A stretch of DNA of 36,432 bases from Candidatus Thorarchaeota archaeon (lineage in GTDB: Archaea > Asgardarchaeota > Thorarchaeia > Thorarchaeales > Thorarchaeaceae). Each line of letters begins with the position of its first letter. The first letter of the stretch is position 1. Where the stretch lies: assembly GCA_004524595.1 (NCBI GenBank), contig SDOA01000030.1, positions 1 through 36,432 of the forward strand. The letters run 5' to 3'. The notes beneath the pieces were generated by a model. It was not told the origin of the DNA and made no database searches. It saw nothing but the letters and a program-made list of their open reading frames with translations. The translations under genes were made by a program, and so were the position numbers. Of the stretch, positions 1-7,826 are shown one piece after another.

Positions 1-408
1 AGGCTTGAAAATGAGGGTAAAGGTACAACCGCTGCAAAGGCCCAAGATTTTAGAGCCTTCTTTGACTCTGTGATGATGTGTCACTTTGCTATTGTTCCTC
101 CTCAGAAAATAGTCAAATTGCTGAATCTCGCGAGTGGGCGTTCGTACAGTCTTCAGGATATTCTGAAGATTGGCACTCGTTCTGTTACGATGAAGCGCAT
201 ATTCAATTTACGTGCCGGACTTGATTTTAAGAGTGAGAGATTACCAAAACCCCTTCTAATCCCTCAAGCAGATAGTGTGACTGATGATTTTGTCCCAAAT
301 TTGGATGTCCAGCTCAAAGAGTATTATGAATATAGAAAGTGGGACCAATCTACAGGAAAACCCACTGAAGAAGCTCTTCGCGAATTAGGTCTTGATTATA
401 ACTATTGA
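1..408 (+). CDS. Aldehyde:ferredoxin oxidoreductase, C-terminal fragment
   Basis: This is the 3' end of a gene that begins left of the window; the reading frame is open from base 1. The last ~135 residues look like the C-terminal domain of tungsten-containing aldehyde:ferredoxin oxidoreductases: an 'RIFNLRAGL' segment followed by 'LPKPLL', then 'LKEYYEYRKWD' and 'GKPTEEALRELGL', which is the usual family ending. Enzymes of this family oxidise aldehydes to carboxylic acids and pass electrons to ferredoxin in the cytoplasm, using a tungstopterin cofactor and a 4Fe-4S cluster. The cofactor-binding domains are outside the window, so the subfamily (AOR, FOR, GAPOR) cannot be decided. The stop codon directly abuts the stop of the convergent SCP2-domain gene. 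Confidence 0.85.
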   Translation, partial: RLENEGKGTTAAKAQDFRAFFDSVMMCHFAIVPPQKIVKLLNLASGRSYSLQDILKIGTRSVTMKRIFNLRAGLDFKSERLPKPLLIPQADSVTDDFVPNLDVQLKEYYEYRKWDQSTGKPTEEALRELGLDYNY

Positions 409-765
409 CTACGCTTTCAAAAGATGCTGTAATTTCATGAGATCTTTAGCTGGACCATCCGCTTTGATTTTCCCTGTCATGAACGCTCGCATTGCAGAAA
501 GGTCACCACCTAGGATATCGATTATCGTTTTACTATCTGTTGTCACCTTCATTGAAGGACTATCACAAGTTCCTTTCTGAACAGTCCCTTTTCCATCCTC
601 AAATATTATTATGATATCGAGTTCGATGTCTTGGAATGACATTAGAAGACTTTTCGAGTAGTTAGTGAATCTTCTAGCTATCTTTGGGTCCTCTGCACGC
701 TCAATCATCTTTTCAATGGCTAATAGAAGATCTTCTTCGCTGACCATCTCTCTATCCCACTTCAA
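409..765 (-). CDS. SCP2 sterol-binding domain protein
   Basis: A 118-residue single-domain protein. The pattern of a short helical start, a beta sheet ('DIELDIIIIFEDGKGTVQKG'), then 'MKVTTDSKTIIDILGGDLSAMRAFMTGKIKADGPAKDLMKL' fits the SCP2 fold: a 'G..(S)A...GKIK..GD' loop before the last helix is typical. SCP2 domains bind lipids or hydrophobic ligands in a tunnel; the ligand here is unknown. The open frame begins with TTG at 765; an ATG at 747 is an equally possible start and would trim only six residues. It is convergent with the oxidoreductase gene with no spacer. Cytosolic; no signal peptide or membrane segment. Confidence 0.75.
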   Translation of the reverse strand: MKWDREMVSEEDLLLAIEKMIERAEDPKIARRFTNYSKSLLMSFQDIELDIIIIFEDGKGTVQKGTCDSPSMKVTTDSKTIIDILGGDLSAMRAFMTGKIKADGPAKDLMKLQHLLKA

Positions 766-861
766 ACTCGAATCTCATAATAAACATCATCCTAGAAAAG
801 TCTACCGAGAAATCCGCCTCTTCCGTTAGCTTATTCCGTAGAATAAATTCGGAATTATTGG

Positions 862-1797
862 GTGTTGATCTTACAGACTCCTTCGGATACAATCATTCAG
901 TTTACGCTCTTCTATGGTTTCATCCTCCTTGGATATCTATTTGCCAAAATATCAGGTAAAGGAAAATCAGTGAATAAGTATCTGACTTTGTTATTGGTCA
1001 ACCTCCTCATCCCTCTTCTGTTCATTAATACCCTCCTAAGTGCCTCGTCAGATGCTATCTCCGAAATTCCTCTAATTATTATCTTGACCGTTCTTGTTCA
1101 TATGCTAGGTCCTGCATTTCTATATCTCCGCTTGAGGGGTCGTGCTATTGAAGACTCAGTTAAGGGTACATTCTATATTTGTGTGACTTTCAACAATGCA
1201 TTGTTCATCCCACTACCTCTTGTTCTAATGTTCATTGGAGCTTCTGGAGTTCCGATAGTGATTATTTTCTCATTGACTCAAATGATGTTGCTTGCAACCT
1301 TTGGATCCTTCATGGGCGCTGCCTATGGTGGTAAGACCAATAGCTACCGAGAAACTGTGAAGAACGCTCTTATCTTCCCTCCCTTTCTAGCCGCAGTCAT
1401 CTCAGGAATTCTATTTGCTTTCGGAGTACGTTTGCCAGAGGATATTGCTAATGTCCTTTCCTATTCCGGGATGCTGACTACATATCTAGCCCTCATATCC
1501 GTTGGTCTTGGAATAGGAATTCGTTTCTCTCTTGTTGATGTACGATCAGCTTTGACTGTAATAGGTATTAGACAATTACTCATACCCCTCATCATGATGC
1601 CCATCATTCTTCTTTCTGGGCTGTCACAGTTGCCTGCATCAATTCTCATCCTTGAGGCGTTGATGCCTCCTGCTGTGCTTACTGTTGTGTATGCAACGAG
1701 CTTTGACCTAGATGCTGAGAAAGCGGCTACCATTGTTACAGTTGGTACACTCTTTCTGCTTCCAATAATTCCCTTGATCCCCCTCTTATTTGGTTGA
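862..1797 (+). CDS. AEC family (auxin efflux carrier-like) transporter
   Basis: A 311-residue integral membrane protein with about ten hydrophobic segments in two sets of five, the layout of the AEC/BASS-like carriers. Recognisable pieces are the early 'FAKISGKGKSVNKYLTLLL' loop, 'TFNNALFIPLPLV' in the middle, and the late 'ALMPPAVLTVVYA' segment, which resembles the conserved 'P.A....A..' helix of this family. AEC proteins export or import small organic anions; the substrate cannot be read from sequence. Translation starts at GTG (862) or TTG (865). It is monocistronic, with a short spacer before the next gene. Confidence 0.75.
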   Translation: MLILQTPSDTIIQFTLFYGFILLGYLFAKISGKGKSVNKYLTLLLVNLLIPLLFINTLLSASSDAISEIPLIIILTVLVHMLGPAFLYLRLRGRAIEDSVKGTFYICVTFNNALFIPLPLVLMFIGASGVPIVIIFSLTQMMLLATFGSFMGAAYGGKTNSYRETVKNALIFPPFLAAVISGILFAFGVRLPEDIANVLSYSGMLTTYLALISVGLGIGIRFSLVDVRSALTVIGIRQLLIPLIMMPIILLSGLSQLPASILILEALMPPAVLTVVYATSFDLDAEKAATIVTVGTLFLLPIIPLIPLLFG

Positions 1798-1861
1798 TTG
1801 AATGTTCAAACTGAAGGCATATATTGACAGTAAATCGAGTACAGCCTGAGTTGTATCTGTA

Positions 1862-2176
1862 ATGAGCGACCGAGAATCAGACAAGGATCCTGCAGAAATT
1901 AGAGAATCACTTGATGACCTTGTTCAGAAACTTGAGCAGGGTGCTGGCTCAAGTGCTAGTTGGAATGAATCAATCTCTGAAAATATTGAAAAGTGGGAGC
2001 AGACCAAGCAGCAGATTCAGGAACGTCAGAAAGCGCTCAAACAACTTGTAACTGATAAGAAAGCTGGTTTGATAGGTTTTGATGAGTTCAACGAGAAATA
2101 TCGTCAATTACAGGATGAGCTAGTAGAGCTGGAAAAAATTGTCTACAATATGAAGCTTGGGACTGATGTGCAATAG
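1862..2176 (+). CDS. Small acidic coiled-coil protein, function unknown
   Basis: A 104-residue soluble protein that I do not recognise. It is rich in Glu, Gln, Lys and Asp, and residues ~12-35 and ~45-98 have heptad-like spacing of hydrophobics, so two helical or coiled-coil segments joined by a Gly/Ser-rich link are likely. No Cys, no metal motif and no membrane segment. It starts at ATG 1862, with a possible TATA element ('CATATATTG') about 40 bases upstream, and it ends 10 bases before the convergent metal-binding protein gene. Could be a structural or adaptor protein. Confidence 0.55.
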   Translation: MSDRESDKDPAEIRESLDDLVQKLEQGAGSSASWNESISENIEKWEQTKQQIQERQKALKQLVTDKKAGLIGFDEFNEKYRQLQDELVELEKIVYNMKLGTDVQ

Positions 2177-2186
2177 GAAAAAGGTA

Positions 2187-3257
2187 CTATTCTGCACGCG
2201 CTCTCTGTATGAGTAATACGCTTTCAATTGTAACAATAAGTCCAAGAACTGATGCAAGGGCTATTAATCCGAGATTCACAGTATCACTCACTATTGCACC
2301 TGATCTACCCTCAATTCCTGATATAAGTGCTCCAAGATTGTATGACATCATAGAGAAATAATCTAGATGTTCATAGAACACAGTCTTCCACCAAATTAGG
2401 GTGCCTCCGTAATCTGCTTGGATCTGATATGCAAACTCACCACCTGCTTGGACTTGTGCTATATCAGAACCTAGTATCAGTGAAACTGATCCATTTCGTA
2501 ATGCATTTTGAACTTCTAGTAATTTAGCTCCAGAGAGAGTAATCTCTTCTACCTGAAGGACTGCGTCACATTGTATGCCAAAAGCTTCGGCTACATATGC
2601 CTCGGCTGGGGCAACAACAATTGCTCGCATGGATGAAAACCCATGTTCCTCATCAAGGACCGCAATAAGCGATTGGAGCGCGTTCATCTTCTCTACGAAG
2701 GCATCAAAATTCTCATCCCACGATTCAGTGAGTGTTGAATTGAGCATTTTTAAAGCAGACCGTGTTGCATTAACAATTGCTAACGCATTTCTGGGTAAAA
2801 GCCAATATGCATGGGGATTCCCATCATGGTCATGTCCCTCATCCTCGTCATGTATTTCAATATCTCCTGGTAGTGGCGAGTAAGATGCTCCATAGTCTTC
2901 ATAATTTTCCCATGCCCCTTCTGAATGGAATGTAATGAATGGCGTTGCTGTCTGCTCTGCTAAATCCTTTTCCCACTGAAAATGACCTGTGAGCACTAGT
3001 AGATCTGCTGCATTTGCGGCAGCTAAAATCTCTAAATTCATTTCGAACGAATGCGGGTTGGTCTCTTGATTCAAGAGTGTTGTGACCGTGACTAGGTCTC
3101 CTCCTATATCCCTCACAATTCCTGCCATTGATGGAACCGACACAGCAACTTCATGAAATGGTTGAGTTTGTGCACTGGCCTCAATTGTTACACCGCTCAT
3201 TACCAGAGGGAGCATTAGCAATAGCATGGGAATAATTACTAATCTTCTATGTTTCAA
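2187..3257 (-). CDS. Metal ABC transporter substrate-binding protein (ZnuA/TroA family)
   Basis: A 356-residue cluster A-I solute-binding protein that captures Zn2+, Mn2+ or a related metal outside the cell for the ABC importer encoded divergently. Residues 1-30 are a signal peptide and residues ~327-350 are a C-terminal membrane anchor, as expected for a cell without an outer membrane. The first two metal-ligand histidines are recognisable in 'ETNPHSFEM' (H69) and 'GNPHAYW' (H149). Between them is the His/Asp-rich loop (~134-149) typical of zinc-binding members. The third ligand histidine, normally in an 'H-x-A-x-x-Y' motif, is replaced here ('VVAPAEAYVAEAFG', A216-Y221). It starts at TTG 3257 and shares a ~120-base divergent control region with the NikR-like regulator. 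Confidence 0.85.
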   Translation of the reverse strand: MKHRRLVIIPMLLLMLPLVMSGVTIEASAQTQPFHEVAVSVPSMAGIVRDIGGDLVTVTTLLNQETNPHSFEMNLEILAAANAADLLVLTGHFQWEKDLAEQTATPFITFHSEGAWENYEDYGASYSPLPGDIEIHDEDEGHDHDGNPHAYWLLPRNALAIVNATRSALKMLNSTLTESWDENFDAFVEKMNALQSLIAVLDEEHGFSSMRAIVVAPAEAYVAEAFGIQCDAVLQVEEITLSGAKLLEVQNALRNGSVSLILGSDIAQVQAGGEFAYQIQADYGGTLIWWKTVFYEHLDYFSMMSYNLGALISGIEGRSGAIVSDTVNLGLIALASVLGLIVTIESVLLIQRARAE

Positions 3258-3315
3258 ATCAATCGCACCAGAATTGTTGTTCTATCCATTCAGACTTGAC
3301 TGTGCTCCTTCTGAA

Positions 3316-3348
3316 ATGTTATTAAGGATTATGAAATAGTTACTAACT
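3316..3348 (+). promoter_or_regulatory. Putative promoter and operator of the nikR-like/metal transporter operon
   Basis: A TATA-like run 'GTTATTAAGG' lies at 3318-3327. Twenty bases further on is a perfect 11-base palindrome, AGTTA-C-TAACT (3338-3348), about where transcription would begin, 30 bases before the ATG of the regulator gene. A ribbon-helix-helix regulator binding here would block the promoter. The palindrome is short, so chance is possible; this is an inference from position. Confidence 0.3.
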
Positions 3349-3377
3349 CGATTACACATTGAAATAGGTGGAGAAAA

Positions 3378-3770
3378 ATGCCGATTGTTGCGGTGTCTAT
3401 GTCTGAATCTGACTTTGAGGAGTTGGAGAATCTGAGAAATGAAGGTAAGTTCTCGAATAGATCAGAGGTCGTCAGACATGCAGTCCAGTCCTTATTGTCC
3501 GAATATCATTCGCTTGAACATGCAGAAGGAACCATTACTGCGGTTATTACAGCTCTTTACTACAAAAAAGGACACGGTCATACTATTAGTGCAGTACAGC
3601 ACGAGTTCAGAGAACATATCACTGCTACAGTTCACGCGCATACAAATGAAGGAAATTGTACAGAGGTAATGATAATAAAAGCAGATGCTGAACTCGTTAG
3701 AGATTTCGTGAAAAAATTGAGGTCGCAGAAAAAGGTCTTGAGAGCGTTCTGGAATATTGTAGGCGGTTAA
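3378..3770 (+). CDS. NikR-like nickel-responsive ribbon-helix-helix regulator
   Basis: A 130-residue metal-dependent repressor. Residues 1-45 form the ribbon-helix-helix DNA-binding domain ('FSNRSEVVRHAVQSLL'). Residues ~50-130 form the ACT-like tetramerisation and metal domain. All four nickel ligands of the E. coli NikR site are present with the right spacing: H75, H86, H88 and C94 (H-x10-H-x-H-x5-C). The start is ATG 3378 behind a clear GGTGGA site. It lies five bases ahead of the ABC ATPase gene and divergent from the binding-protein gene, so it presumably controls both. A NikR regulator beside a zinc/manganese-type importer is noteworthy: the metal transported may be nickel, or the regulator may sense zinc or another metal. 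Confidence 0.85.
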   Translation: MPIVAVSMSESDFEELENLRNEGKFSNRSEVVRHAVQSLLSEYHSLEHAEGTITAVITALYYKKGHGHTISAVQHEFREHITATVHAHTNEGNCTEVMIIKADAELVRDFVKKLRSQKKVLRAFWNIVGG

Positions 3771-3775
3771 TATTA

Positions 3776-4579
3776 ATGGAAACTACGCTATTATTGGAAG
3801 CCCAAGATTTGGCAGTACGATATCCGAACGGTGAGCTAGCATTGCATAATGTCACCTTCGGAATCAAGTCACCAAGTTTCATGGCAATAATTGGTCCCAA
3901 TGGATCTGGAAAATCCACCCTAGTCAAAACTTCTCTCGGTTTGATAAAACCCTCAAGGGGGACAATTCGAGTCCATGGATATGATTCAGTTAAGCAGGCT
4001 GGAAAAATCCGTAAAATTGTTCGATATGTGCCACAAAGAGATCGTATAGAACTTTCAATACCGATGAAAGTAAAAGACATCGTGCTGATGGGGCGGCTCT
4101 TGAAAAAACTCCCTCCACGTTTTGCATCGAAAAAAGACATTGCGGCTGCAAAGGAAGCACTTCAACAGGTGAATATGGAGGAGTTGTGGGAACGGCCGTT
4201 CCCTGAACTATCTGGGGGCCAAAGACAGAGAGTATTAGTAGCACGAGCTCTGGCAAGTGAGGGCTCAATCCTCATACTTGACGAACCACTTACAGGTACA
4301 GACATAGAGAGCCAAGACCTCATTGTGGATGCATTAGGTAGATATCATAAGGAAAATGATGTGAGTATAATAATGGTCACACATGATCTAAATCCTATTC
4401 ATACTTTAGTTCAAGATGTTCTTCTTCTAAAGAACACAGTAATTGGAATTGGTGAACCTTGTTCAATAATGGATCCGGAACTAATCAAGACTGTTTATGG
4501 TCCTACTGCAAGAATCGTAGAACATTCCGGTCATAGATACTGTATGACTCAAGATTCGGGGATTGATCGTCATGATTGA
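3776..4579 (+). CDS. Metal ABC transporter ATP-binding protein (ZnuC-like)
   Basis: A 267-residue ATPase that powers metal import through the permease encoded next. It has Walker A 'GPNGSGKST' at 40-48, the ABC signature 'LSGGQRQR' at 145-152, Walker B 'LILDEP' at ~166-171 and the switch histidine H203. The Q-loop region 'RYVPQRDRIELSIPMKVKDIV' is typical of the Mn/Zn/Fe-chelate ATPases. It sits five bases after the nikR-like gene and its 3' end overlaps the 5' end of the permease gene, indicating one operon. Confidence 0.88.
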   Translation: METTLLLEAQDLAVRYPNGELALHNVTFGIKSPSFMAIIGPNGSGKSTLVKTSLGLIKPSRGTIRVHGYDSVKQAGKIRKIVRYVPQRDRIELSIPMKVKDIVLMGRLLKKLPPRFASKKDIAAAKEALQQVNMEELWERPFPELSGGQRQRVLVARALASEGSILILDEPLTGTDIESQDLIVDALGRYHKENDVSIIMVTHDLNPIHTLVQDVLLLKNTVIGIGEPCSIMDPELIKTVYGPTARIVEHSGHRYCMTQDSGIDRHD

Positions 4580-5522
4580 CATTATTCATGTGATTATTGA
4601 AAGTCCCTTCCTCCAGAGAGCCTTACTAGGCGCATTATTAATTGCTGTAATTGCTGCAGCAAGTGGAACATTTCTCGTCTTTCGCGGTCTCTCTTTTATG
4701 GCATCAGGTGTTGCTCATGCTGCTCTTGGTGGGACCGCACTCGGTATTTTCCTCCAAGATAGCGGTCTAGTACCATGGTTTGATCCTGTACTGGGTGCAT
4801 TACTCTTTAGTGTTCTAGTAGCAGTATTTACTGGATACGCTGGTGAGTCTGGGATAACTCAGAAAATGGAGGTTGCTGTAGGTGTATCCTTTGCTCTATC
4901 CATGAGTCTCGCAGTCTTTCTGATGTACTATATTCCACCCTATAGAGTTCCACAAATCTGGGGTTATCTGATAGGTGACATCTTACTTCTAACTGATTTT
5001 GACATCATATTGTTAGGAAGTACAACTATCTTACTTGTTTTCATTACATTGCTATTTAACAAAGAATTTGTCTATGTCAGTGTAGATATGGAGGGCTCTA
5101 CAGCCCACGGAATGAACGCACGTGCATATCACTATCTGATGCTTATCGTGTCTTCTCTGGCTATCGCTTTTGCCACTAAGGCTGTCGGTGCAATTCTTGT
5201 CTATGCAATTATGGTTGCTCCCGCTGCTGCATCAAATGAGATTGTAAAGTCAGTACGAGGTGTTATCTTCTCAGTATTTCTAATTGCGCTGATTGCAGAG
5301 CTTGTCGGAATTGGTACTTCCTTCGTTGTATTTGTATCCCCAAGTGCTATTGCAGGAATACTCGCAGCGCTATCATATGTGCTCGCACTTCAGATTAAGC
5401 GAGTACGAGATCGTGTCCATATAGAACTCGATGAAATAAACCAAAAATCCACTGATGTCGCCATGGCCTTTGATCGTTCAACAATGGCATATCAAGAAGA
5501 CAGGCATAACCATGAACACTAG
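4572..5522 (+). CDS. Metal ABC transporter permease (ZnuB/ABC-3 family)
   Basis: A 316-residue membrane permease of the ABC-3 family with about eight hydrophobic segments. Characteristic pieces are 'FLVFRGLSFMASGVAHAALGGTALGIFL' near the start and 'ATKAVGAILVYAIMVAPAAASNEIVKSVRG' in the second half. It conducts the metal across the membrane. The frame is open from TTG 4563, but GGGGA at 4558-4562 is correctly spaced for the ATG at 4572, so I choose that start; it still overlaps the ATPase stop by eight bases, suggesting coupled translation. The hydrophilic C-terminus carries a His/Glu-rich end ('DRHNHEH'), a possible metal-sensing or loading tail. Confidence 0.85.
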   Translation: MIDIIHVIIESPFLQRALLGALLIAVIAAASGTFLVFRGLSFMASGVAHAALGGTALGIFLQDSGLVPWFDPVLGALLFSVLVAVFTGYAGESGITQKMEVAVGVSFALSMSLAVFLMYYIPPYRVPQIWGYLIGDILLLTDFDIILLGSTTILLVFITLLFNKEFVYVSVDMEGSTAHGMNARAYHYLMLIVSSLAIAFATKAVGAILVYAIMVAPAAASNEIVKSVRGVIFSVFLIALIAELVGIGTSFVVFVSPSAIAGILAALSYVLALQIKRVRDRVHIELDEINQKSTDVAMAFDRSTMAYQEDRHNHEH

Positions 5523-5615
5523 GTAGCCATATTATGATTCTTGGCATTTTCTCTAGTTGGTAGGAAGAGAACAGGATTCATTCTCCAATGAGGACGACCT
5601 TGATTCTGTCGGTAT

Positions 5616-5624
5616 GTTTAAGAG
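5616..5624 (+). promoter_or_regulatory. TATA box upstream of small membrane protein gene
   Basis: 'GTTTAAGAG' at 5616-5624 matches an archaeal TATA element and lies about 30 bases before the GTG start at 5655, which predicts a nearly leaderless transcript. Confidence 0.4.
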
Positions 5625-5654
5625 TAAATCATAAACCCTCGATTTTCAAGGTCG

Positions 5655-6065
5655 GTGTTAACAACAGTGAGCGATGAGTTCCCAGAAAGAAACGAGATGC
5701 TGCGGTCAACGATAATCACAATTTTTCTCACAGTTGTGTTCTTGATAATTGGACTTGCTTTATGGGCATGGTCCTCTCCTGACATCATTGAAACAAGCCC
5801 TATTGGTGCGCTCAACAATTTTAATCCATTTGTGACAGTCCTAATTGAAGCATTGTCAATGCTTTGCGTATTCATCTTTTTCTCAGTCACTGTTATTAAT
5901 CTGAGATTATTCATTAGCCAAGTTAGAGCTGGATGGTTTGAAATTGTCACAACATTCATTATTGTGACTGCAATCTCGTGGCTCATGTTTGGATCCGCGG
6001 TTGGTGGTGTGACTGCAATATTCTCATTAGGCTTTATTGTCTATCTATATCTTTTGCAGGAATAA
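5655..6065 (+). CDS. Small four-helix membrane protein, function unknown
   Basis: A 136-residue protein with four predicted membrane segments (~19-42, 60-83, 93-110 and 113-134) and a short acidic N-terminus. I do not recognise a family. Translation probably begins at GTG 5655; the ATG at 5697 is a possible alternative that would remove the acidic leader. It stands alone between the metal transporter and the exosome superoperon. No catalytic or metal motif is evident. Confidence 0.55.
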   Translation: MLTTVSDEFPERNEMLRSTIITIFLTVVFLIIGLALWAWSSPDIIETSPIGALNNFNPFVTVLIEALSMLCVFIFFSVTVINLRLFISQVRAGWFEIVTTFIIVTAISWLMFGSAVGGVTAIFSLGFIVYLYLLQE

Positions 6066-6128
6066 TTCAAGAGGAACTATTATAGTTCGTTTAGACTGAC
6101 AATCAAGATTTGGCGGATGTAACAGAAG

Positions 6129-6138
6129 CTTTAAGTGG
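6129..6138 (+). promoter_or_regulatory. Putative promoter and ~130-base leader of the psmA-exosome operon
   Basis: 'CTTTAAGTGG' at 6129-6138 is a plausible TATA box in the 223-base gap before psmA. Transcription from ~6160 would give a ~130-base leader. The leader contains two short dyads: CAATT...AATTG (around 6200-6220) and CTCGT...ACGAG (around 6235-6260). I tested this gap for tRNA, SRP RNA, RNase P RNA and C/D-box features by eye and found no convincing match. The leader ends in a strong GGAGGT ribosome-binding site ahead of the GTG start of psmA. Confidence 0.35.
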
Positions 6139-6288
6139 TTAGGTCGGAGAGTTGCTATAAGCCTAGTGACAAAAGGACCTATGGCTCACAGGAAAGGGGT
6201 CAATTAACTCTTCGGAATTGTTCAGCTATGCCCTCTCGTAAGGTTCTGACTTCTGACGAGTTTCGATGACTACCTGGAGGTATACATT

Positions 6289-7023
6289 GTGTTTGGAATC
6301 TCTGGTGCTGGCTATGATATGAGTACCAGCATCTTTAGCCCCGATGGAAGAATCTTTGCTGCAGAATATGCAAAGAAAGCTGTAGAATTAGGTGAGACTT
6401 CTATAGGTGTACTCGTCGATGAAGGTGTGATACTTCTTACTGAAAAAAGAGTTCAACCTCTACAAGAACCAGATAGTGTAGAAAAAATCACTAAGATTGA
6501 AGACCATATGGGCGTTGCAACAGCTGGGCTCATGGCTGACGCTCGGAAGCTCATCTATGAAGCAAGAATCAAAGCACAATCCTACTGGTTGACCTTTGAG
6601 GAACCTGTTCCTGCAGAGGTCATTGCTGAGCATATCTGTGACAAGAAAGCAGAGTTTACCCAAGGTGGTGGTGCAAGACCCTATGGTGTAGCAATGATTA
6701 TTGGATCTGCTGATCATGATGGCAGACCAAGATTGTTTGTAACTGACCCTGTAGGTACCTATTGGGGATTTCTAGCTGCAGTAATAGGAAAAGGCACAAC
6801 ACGAGCTGGTGAATTTCTCGAAAAGAATTATTCTCGAGATAAATCCCTCTCAAAGGCAATTGAAATTGGCTTGGGTGCACTTCGTGAAGCGAGTGAAAAA
6901 GATCTTAGTGCAGATACAGTCGAGATTGCTAAGATACCATTAGACACACGAAAATTCCAGAAACTTACTCGGGCAGAGATTGAGAAATATCTTAATCCTC
7001 CAAAATCTGGAACAAAAGCGTAG
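6289..7023 (+). CDS. psmA: Proteasome alpha subunit
   Basis: A 244-residue alpha subunit of the archaeal 20S proteasome, forming the outer heptameric rings that gate access and bind the ATPase. The N-terminal gate region reads 'GAGYDMSTSIFSPDGRIFAAEYA', essentially the alpha-subunit signature, followed by 'KKAVELGETSIGV'. Other conserved parts are 'EKITKIEDHMGVATAGLMADAR' and 'YGVAMIIGSADHDGRPRLFVTDPVGTYW'. The start is GTG 6289, preceded by GGAGGT. It is the first gene of the superoperon, as in many archaea. Confidence 0.97.
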   Translation: MFGISGAGYDMSTSIFSPDGRIFAAEYAKKAVELGETSIGVLVDEGVILLTEKRVQPLQEPDSVEKITKIEDHMGVATAGLMADARKLIYEARIKAQSYWLTFEEPVPAEVIAEHICDKKAEFTQGGGARPYGVAMIIGSADHDGRPRLFVTDPVGTYWGFLAAVIGKGTTRAGEFLEKNYSRDKSLSKAIEIGLGALREASEKDLSADTVEIAKIPLDTRKFQKLTRAEIEKYLNPPKSGTKA

Positions 7024-7037
7024 GAGTTGGAATAATT

Positions 7038-7769
7038 ATGATGGGTGGAGGATCAGGCAGGAAATCTGGTGAAAAATGGGTTGATCTTGATGCAGTTGTT
7101 ATAGGTATCAAAAAGGGACATCTTCGATTTGAAATTCTAGTTGATCCAAATTTAGCATTTGATTATCGAAGAGGTGAAGACATTCCACTTCAAGATATCC
7201 TCAAGTCTTACAAGATCTATGAAGATGCCAAACGTGGCGAGCATGCTACAGAGAATCTTGTCAAGGATGCCTTCGGGTCTGATGATATCTTTGATATTGC
7301 TCCTGAGATTATAAAACAGGGCGAGTTCAAACTCACTCATGAGCAAAGAATTCAACTTGTTGACGAAAAGACAGAAAAAATCATAGAACACATCTCAAAA
7401 CGTGCAATGAATCCTCAGACTGGACATCCACACCCTCCCGATAGAATCAGACAAGCAATGGAGGAAGCTAAGGTACGAGTTGACCCATTCATCAGTGTGG
7501 ATGAGCAAATTCCAACTGTTGTGAAGGCTCTCAGAGTGATCATTCCAATCTCTTTTGAAAGCGTTAAGCTTCAGATTACAATTCCTGCTACCTATGCTGG
7601 AAAAGGATACAATATGGTTGCCACTGCTGGAGTCATCAAATCTGAATCATGGAATCTCGATGGTTCATGGAACGGCTTGGTTGAACTTCCTGCACAAAAG
7701 AGACAGGAGCTCTACGATGAATTGAACAAACTCACTAAAGGTCAAATTAGAATTGAAGTTGTTAGATAA
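7038..7769 (+). CDS. SBDS/Sdo1 ribosome maturation factor
   Basis: A 243-residue homologue of the Shwachman-Bodian-Diamond protein. In eukaryotes SBDS works with EFL1 to release eIF6 from the 60S subunit; the archaeal protein is thought to act similarly on the large subunit. The FYSH domain is at the start ('DLDAVVIGIKKGHLRFEILVDPNLAFDYRRGE'), the middle domain contains 'ISKRAMNPQTGHPHPPDRIRQAMEEA', and the C-terminal ferredoxin-like domain holds 'IPISFESVKLQITIPATYAGK'. Full length. It lies 14 bases after psmA in the classic order. Confidence 0.96.
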   Translation: MMGGGSGRKSGEKWVDLDAVVIGIKKGHLRFEILVDPNLAFDYRRGEDIPLQDILKSYKIYEDAKRGEHATENLVKDAFGSDDIFDIAPEIIKQGEFKLTHEQRIQLVDEKTEKIIEHISKRAMNPQTGHPHPPDRIRQAMEEAKVRVDPFISVDEQIPTVVKALRVIIPISFESVKLQITIPATYAGKGYNMVATAGVIKSESWNLDGSWNGLVELPAQKRQELYDELNKLTKGQIRIEVVR

Positions 7770-7826
7770 TTTATGATTTACAAGCAAAACTGATGATTAA
7801 TAGATAGTATAGAAGGGAATGAATAA

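Noticed and set aside
3697..4140. 147-residue minus-strand open frame
   Set aside because: It is opposite the nikR-like gene end and the ABC ATPase, both clearly real.
6066..6288. RNA gene (SRP RNA, RNase P RNA, tRNA or C/D-box RNA) in the gap before psmA
   Set aside because: No cloverleaf, no conserved SRP or RNase P core and no proper box C/D pair can be made; the region is better explained as a promoter and leader.
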